Origin: DATLGB01 sp038232275
GTDB taxonomy: Bacteria > Actinomycetota > Thermoleophilia > Solirubrobacterales > Solirubrobacteraceae
Assembly: GCA_038232275.1 (NCBI GenBank)
Contig: JBBSIC010000036.1
Span: 1-32,076 of the forward strand
Reading direction: 5' to 3'
Length of the DNA stretch: 32,076 nt
The translations under genes and the position numbers were made by a program. Under the pieces are notes generated by a model. The model ran no database searches, had not been told where the DNA came from, and saw nothing but the letters and a program-made list of their open reading frames with translations. Of the stretch, positions 30,217 to 32,076 are shown piece after piece (within the stretch, counting starts at the first letter, position 1; each line of letters begins with the position of its first letter).

Positions 30217-30627
30217 TCAGCGCTCGCGCTCGCGGATCGCGATCGTCACGCGCGCCAGGGCGCAGGGCCGGCTCTGGCCATCCTTGATCTCGACCTCCCA
30301 GACCCAGGTTGTCCGGCCGCGGTGGCGCGGGAGGGCAACGGCGGTGACGATGTCGCCCGCGAAGACGGGACGCAGGAAGCTCGTGTGGTTCGAGAGGCCG
30401 GCGACGAACTTCTCCAGGTTGGTGCCGTAGGCGGTGCCGATCGAGGCCATCGTCTCGGCCATGGCGGCGAAGACCCCGCCGTGCACGAGGCCGAACGGCT
30501 GCAGGTGCCGGTCGCCGATGGCGACGTGGCCGCGCGCCTGGTCGCCGTCGGCATGGTCGAGCACGAGCCCGTAGAGGGCGTCGAAGCCCGTCAGGGGTTG
30601 GTGGCGTCCCTGCGGTGCGTCGGCCAT
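30217..30627 (-). CDS. PaaI-type hotdog thioesterase
   Basis: A 136-residue single-hotdog protein: FGLVHGGVFAAMAETMASIGTA gives the HGG motif and the catalytic-type Glu on the hotdog helix. NHTSFLRPVFAGDIVTAVALPRHRGRTTWVWEVEI is the usual strand pair. This is the PaaI/YdiI/EntH group that hydrolyses acyl- or aroyl-CoA; the substrate is unknown. The ATG at 30627 is preferred because TAAGGT lies 7 nt upstream; an earlier GTG at 30654 would overlap it. It is divergent from the HTH-RskA gene across 43 nt. Confidence 0.85.
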   Translation of the reverse strand: MADAPQGRHQPLTGFDALYGLVLDHADGDQARGHVAIGDRHLQPFGLVHGGVFAAMAETMASIGTAYGTNLEKFVAGLSNHTSFLRPVFAGDIVTAVALPRHRGRTTWVWEVEIKDGQSRPCALARVTIAIRERER

Positions 30628-30634
30628 GGCGGCG

Positions 30635-30640
30635 ACCTTA
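30635..30640 (-). promoter_or_regulatory. -10 element (TAAGGT) for the PaaI-type thioesterase gene
   Basis: TAAGGT on the minus strand is followed by 7 nt and the ATG at 30627. Confidence 0.55.
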
Positions 30641-30654
30641 GCCCTCGCAACCAC

Positions 30655-30660
30655 TACGCT
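30655..30660 (+). promoter_or_regulatory. -10 element (TACGCT) for the HTH-RskA-like gene
   Basis: TACGCT ends 10 nt before the GTG at 30671. Confidence 0.45.
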
Positions 30661-30670
30661 TCCGGACGCC

Positions 30671-31873
30671 GTGAGCCTCGACGCCCTAGCTCCCGATCAG
30701 CGTGCCGTGGTGCAGCTGGTGCTCCAGCAGGACCGCTCCTACGACGACTTGGCGGGGCTCCTCGGCATCACCACCGACGCGGTCCGCGAGCGCGCCCGCC
30801 GCGGATTGGAGCGCCTTTCGCCCGGTGGAGGGGTCGATCCCGACGACCGCGCCGACGTCGCCGACTACCTGCTCGGCCAGCAGTCGGTGTCCGGCCGCGA
30901 GGCGACGCGCTCGCTGCTCGCCGCCTCCGAGCCCGCCCGCGCCTGGGCCACCGCCGTCGCCGGCGAGCTGGAGGGCATCGCCCGCGGCCCGCTCCCCGAG
31001 GTGCCCGGCGGCGAGACCGCGCCGGCCGTACGCCCGGAGCCCGCGGCGACGCCCGAATCCGCGGCGAAGCCGGAGACTGCGGCGACGCTCGAATCCGCGG
31101 CACAGCCGGAGCCTGCGGCGACGCCCGAATCCGCGGCAAAGCCCGAGCCCGCGACCGAGCCCCTCGAGGCGCCCGTCGACCCCGCCATCCCGGCACGCGC
31201 CCGTCCGCGGCCCCGCCCGGCCGCCGCGACGCCGCGCGCGGTCGATGAGGTGCCCCAGCCCGAGCCGCTGAGGGCGGCCGCGGAGGGCGCTGACGGCCCG
31301 GCCCGCCCCCGCTCGAGCCTGGTCGGCGGCGGCCTGCTGATCGGCGGCCTGGCCGTCGTGCTGGTCGCCCTCGTTGTCTGGCTGGTCAACAAGGGCGGCG
31401 ACAACAGCCCGTCCAAGACCACGAGCACCGGCACCTCCGCGCAGACCACGCCGACGCCGGCGGCCTCGCCCTCCTTCCAGCAGGTCGGCGCCCTCGACCT
31501 CACCGCGGCCGGTGGCGGCAGCGCCGCGGGCAAGCTCACCCTCTACGTCTCCACACAGCAGCAGCTCGCCTTCACGGTCCAGGCGACGGGCATGCCCGAG
31601 AGCCGGCAGGGCGAGGCCTACGGCGTCTGGCTGACCGGCGGCGACAAGCCGCACTTCCTCGGCTTCGCCCCCGCCGTGAAGGCCGACGGCAAGCTCGGGA
31701 CCTCCGGGCCCCGGGCCGGCGACGCGAAGGACCTCCAGACCTGGCTCTCCACGGCCAAGACGATCGTCGTGAGCCGTGAAACCCAGGAGGGCGCGGCCCA
31801 GCCCGGGCCGATCGTGCTCTCGGGCGACCTGACGAAGGCCACCGGCACCGCCACGCCGACGGCCACCCCCTAG
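30671..31873 (+). CDS. Membrane protein joining a sigma-region-4-like HTH to an RskA-like outer domain
   Basis: A 400-residue single-pass protein. Residues 1-50 (LAPDQRAVVQLVLQQDRSYD… LLGITTDAVRERARRGLERL) look like sigma-70 region 4, a -35-binding HTH. Residues 60-105 are helical. Residues 126-161 are three tandem 12-residue repeats (ATPESAAKPETA type), followed by a Pro/Arg/Ala linker. A transmembrane helix lies at about 216-241 (LLIGGLAVVLVALVVWLV), then a Ser/Thr/Pro stalk and an outer domain (about 275-390) resembling the C-terminal domain of anti-sigma-K (RskA): GEAYGVWLTGGDKPHFLGFAP and TIVVSRETQEGAAQPGPIVLSGDL. There is no sigma region 2 and no obvious zinc anti-sigma domain. It may be a one-piece membrane-tethered regulator. 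The stop shares CTAG with the next gene. Confidence 0.75.
   Translation: MSLDALAPDQRAVVQLVLQQDRSYDDLAGLLGITTDAVRERARRGLERLSPGGGVDPDDRADVADYLLGQQSVSGREATRSLLAASEPARAWATAVAGELEGIARGPLPEVPGGETAPAVRPEPAATPESAAKPETAATLESAAQPEPAATPESAAKPEPATEPLEAPVDPAIPARARPRPRPAAATPRAVDEVPQPEPLRAAAEGADGPARPRSSLVGGGLLIGGLAVVLVALVVWLVNKGGDNSPSKTTSTGTSAQTTPTPAASPSFQQVGALDLTAAGGGSAAGKLTLYVSTQQQLAFTVQATGMPESRQGEAYGVWLTGGDKPHFLGFAPAVKADGKLGTSGPRAGDAKDLQTWLSTAKTIVVSRETQEGAAQPGPIVLSGDLTKATGTATPTATP
31046..31153 (+). repeat. Three 36-bp tandem repeats in the HTH-RskA-like gene
   Basis: In-frame repeats at 31046-31081, 31082-31117 and 31118-31153 encode ATPESAAKPETA, ATLESAAQPEPA and ATPESAAKPEPA. They lengthen the cytoplasmic linker and are likely to vary in number between strains. 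Confidence 0.85.
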
Positions 31874-32076
31874 AGTGGTGGGGGCGGGGCAGCGGGCGAC
31901 CCGGGGACCAACGGCGTCGTCGCGGCAATGGGCCGGGTTGGGGATGTGCCACGGACGATCCAGGCGTCCGGGTCGCGTTGACGGCTCACGCGGCGAAGGT
32001 TGTCGCCGAGCGCGCCATCGAGCTCGCTTGGGTGGAGCCTGCCTTGCTCCACCCCGAGCGGACCGAAGCGGACGCG
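31870..32076 (-). CDS. Partial hypothetical protein, C-terminal end (runs off the window)
   Basis: The minus-strand frame is open from the window edge to a stop at 31872-31870. It would encode the last 68 residues of a protein (…RFGPLGVEQGRLHPSELDG, DNLRRVSRQRDPDAWIV, then a Pro/Ala-rich tail). I do not recognise the family. Support for a real gene is the protein-like composition, high third-position GC in the first 45 codons, and a stop that lies in a CTAG shared with the convergent gene, as at three other sites. The start is outside the window. Confidence 0.45.
   Translation of the reverse strand, partial: RVRFGPLGVEQGRLHPSELDGALGDNLRRVSRQRDPDAWIVRGTSPTRPIAATTPLVPGSPAAPPPPL

Noticed and set aside
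31046..31153. Short tandem repeats as a CRISPR-like or regulatory array
   Set aside because: They are in frame, contiguous without spacers, and encode a Pro/Ala/Glu linker, so they are a coding repeat.
1..32076. CRISPR array, insertion sequence, prophage or genomic island
   Set aside because: No regularly spaced repeats, transposase, integrase or phage genes were seen, and codon and base use look even across the window.

Overview
The window is a very GC-rich, gene-dense bacterial chromosome segment, most likely from an actinobacterium and possibly class Thermoleophilia. The lineage is inferred from the protein families present: a DUF1707/2TM protein, a 180-kDa-type NAD-glutamate dehydrogenase, an LppP/LprE-like protein, tandem Ku genes, and a ydaO riboswitch ahead of a cell-wall gene. 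GTG starts are frequent, and many genes have a -10-like hexamer 6-10 nt before the start codon. No insertion sequence, prophage, CRISPR array, tRNA or rRNA was found.

Layout. (1) 1-3198, plus strand: the end of a red-type form I Rubisco operon, cbbL (5' cut by the window edge), cbbS, the activase gene cbbX and phosphoribulokinase. The last three overlap by 4 nt each (ATGA, GTGA). (2) 3204-7146, minus strand: a CBS-pair protein, a UspA-like protein with a CRP-like palindrome upstream, a frameshifted DUF1707/2TM protein, a VOC protein, a doubly frameshifted SpoIIE/PP2C-type phosphatase and a secreted clan GH-A glycoside hydrolase. (3) 7286-9048: a DUF2237 protein and a secreted protein with a C-terminal cupredoxin domain. 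(4) 9072-12634, minus strand: one compact operon of metallophosphoesterase, two Ku paralogues, a HipA-like kinase and a DUF3037 protein. (5) 12662-18418: an acyl-CoA thioesterase-like protein, a small orphan protein and a giant NAD-dependent glutamate dehydrogenase whose last ~60 codons are frameshifted. (6) 18499-23630: an Abhydrolase_9 membrane protein, an LppP/LprE-like protein, a Tat-exported PGRP amidase, an M48 membrane protease and a glutaredoxin. (7) 23632-26661: an alpha/beta hydrolase, a CnoX-like thioredoxin, an acidic orphan protein and DNA polymerase IV with a LexA-like box at its start. (8) 26648-28353: an RlpA-like secreted protein behind a c-di-AMP (ydaO) riboswitch and a perfect SOS-box match, apparently starting at ATT, and a DUF3105-like membrane protein. 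(9) 28365-32076: glutamine-dependent NAD synthetase, a PaaI-type thioesterase, a membrane protein joining a sigma-region-4-like HTH to an RskA-like outer domain, and a partial gene at the edge.

The strongest unusual signals are: the RlpA leader (SOS box, then riboswitch, then an apparent AUU start); 13 genes with leaderless-type promoters; four convergent gene pairs that share one CTAG as both stop codons; the phosphoesterase-Ku-Ku-HipA-DUF3037 operon; and four single-base frame breaks in otherwise intact genes, which may be assembly errors.
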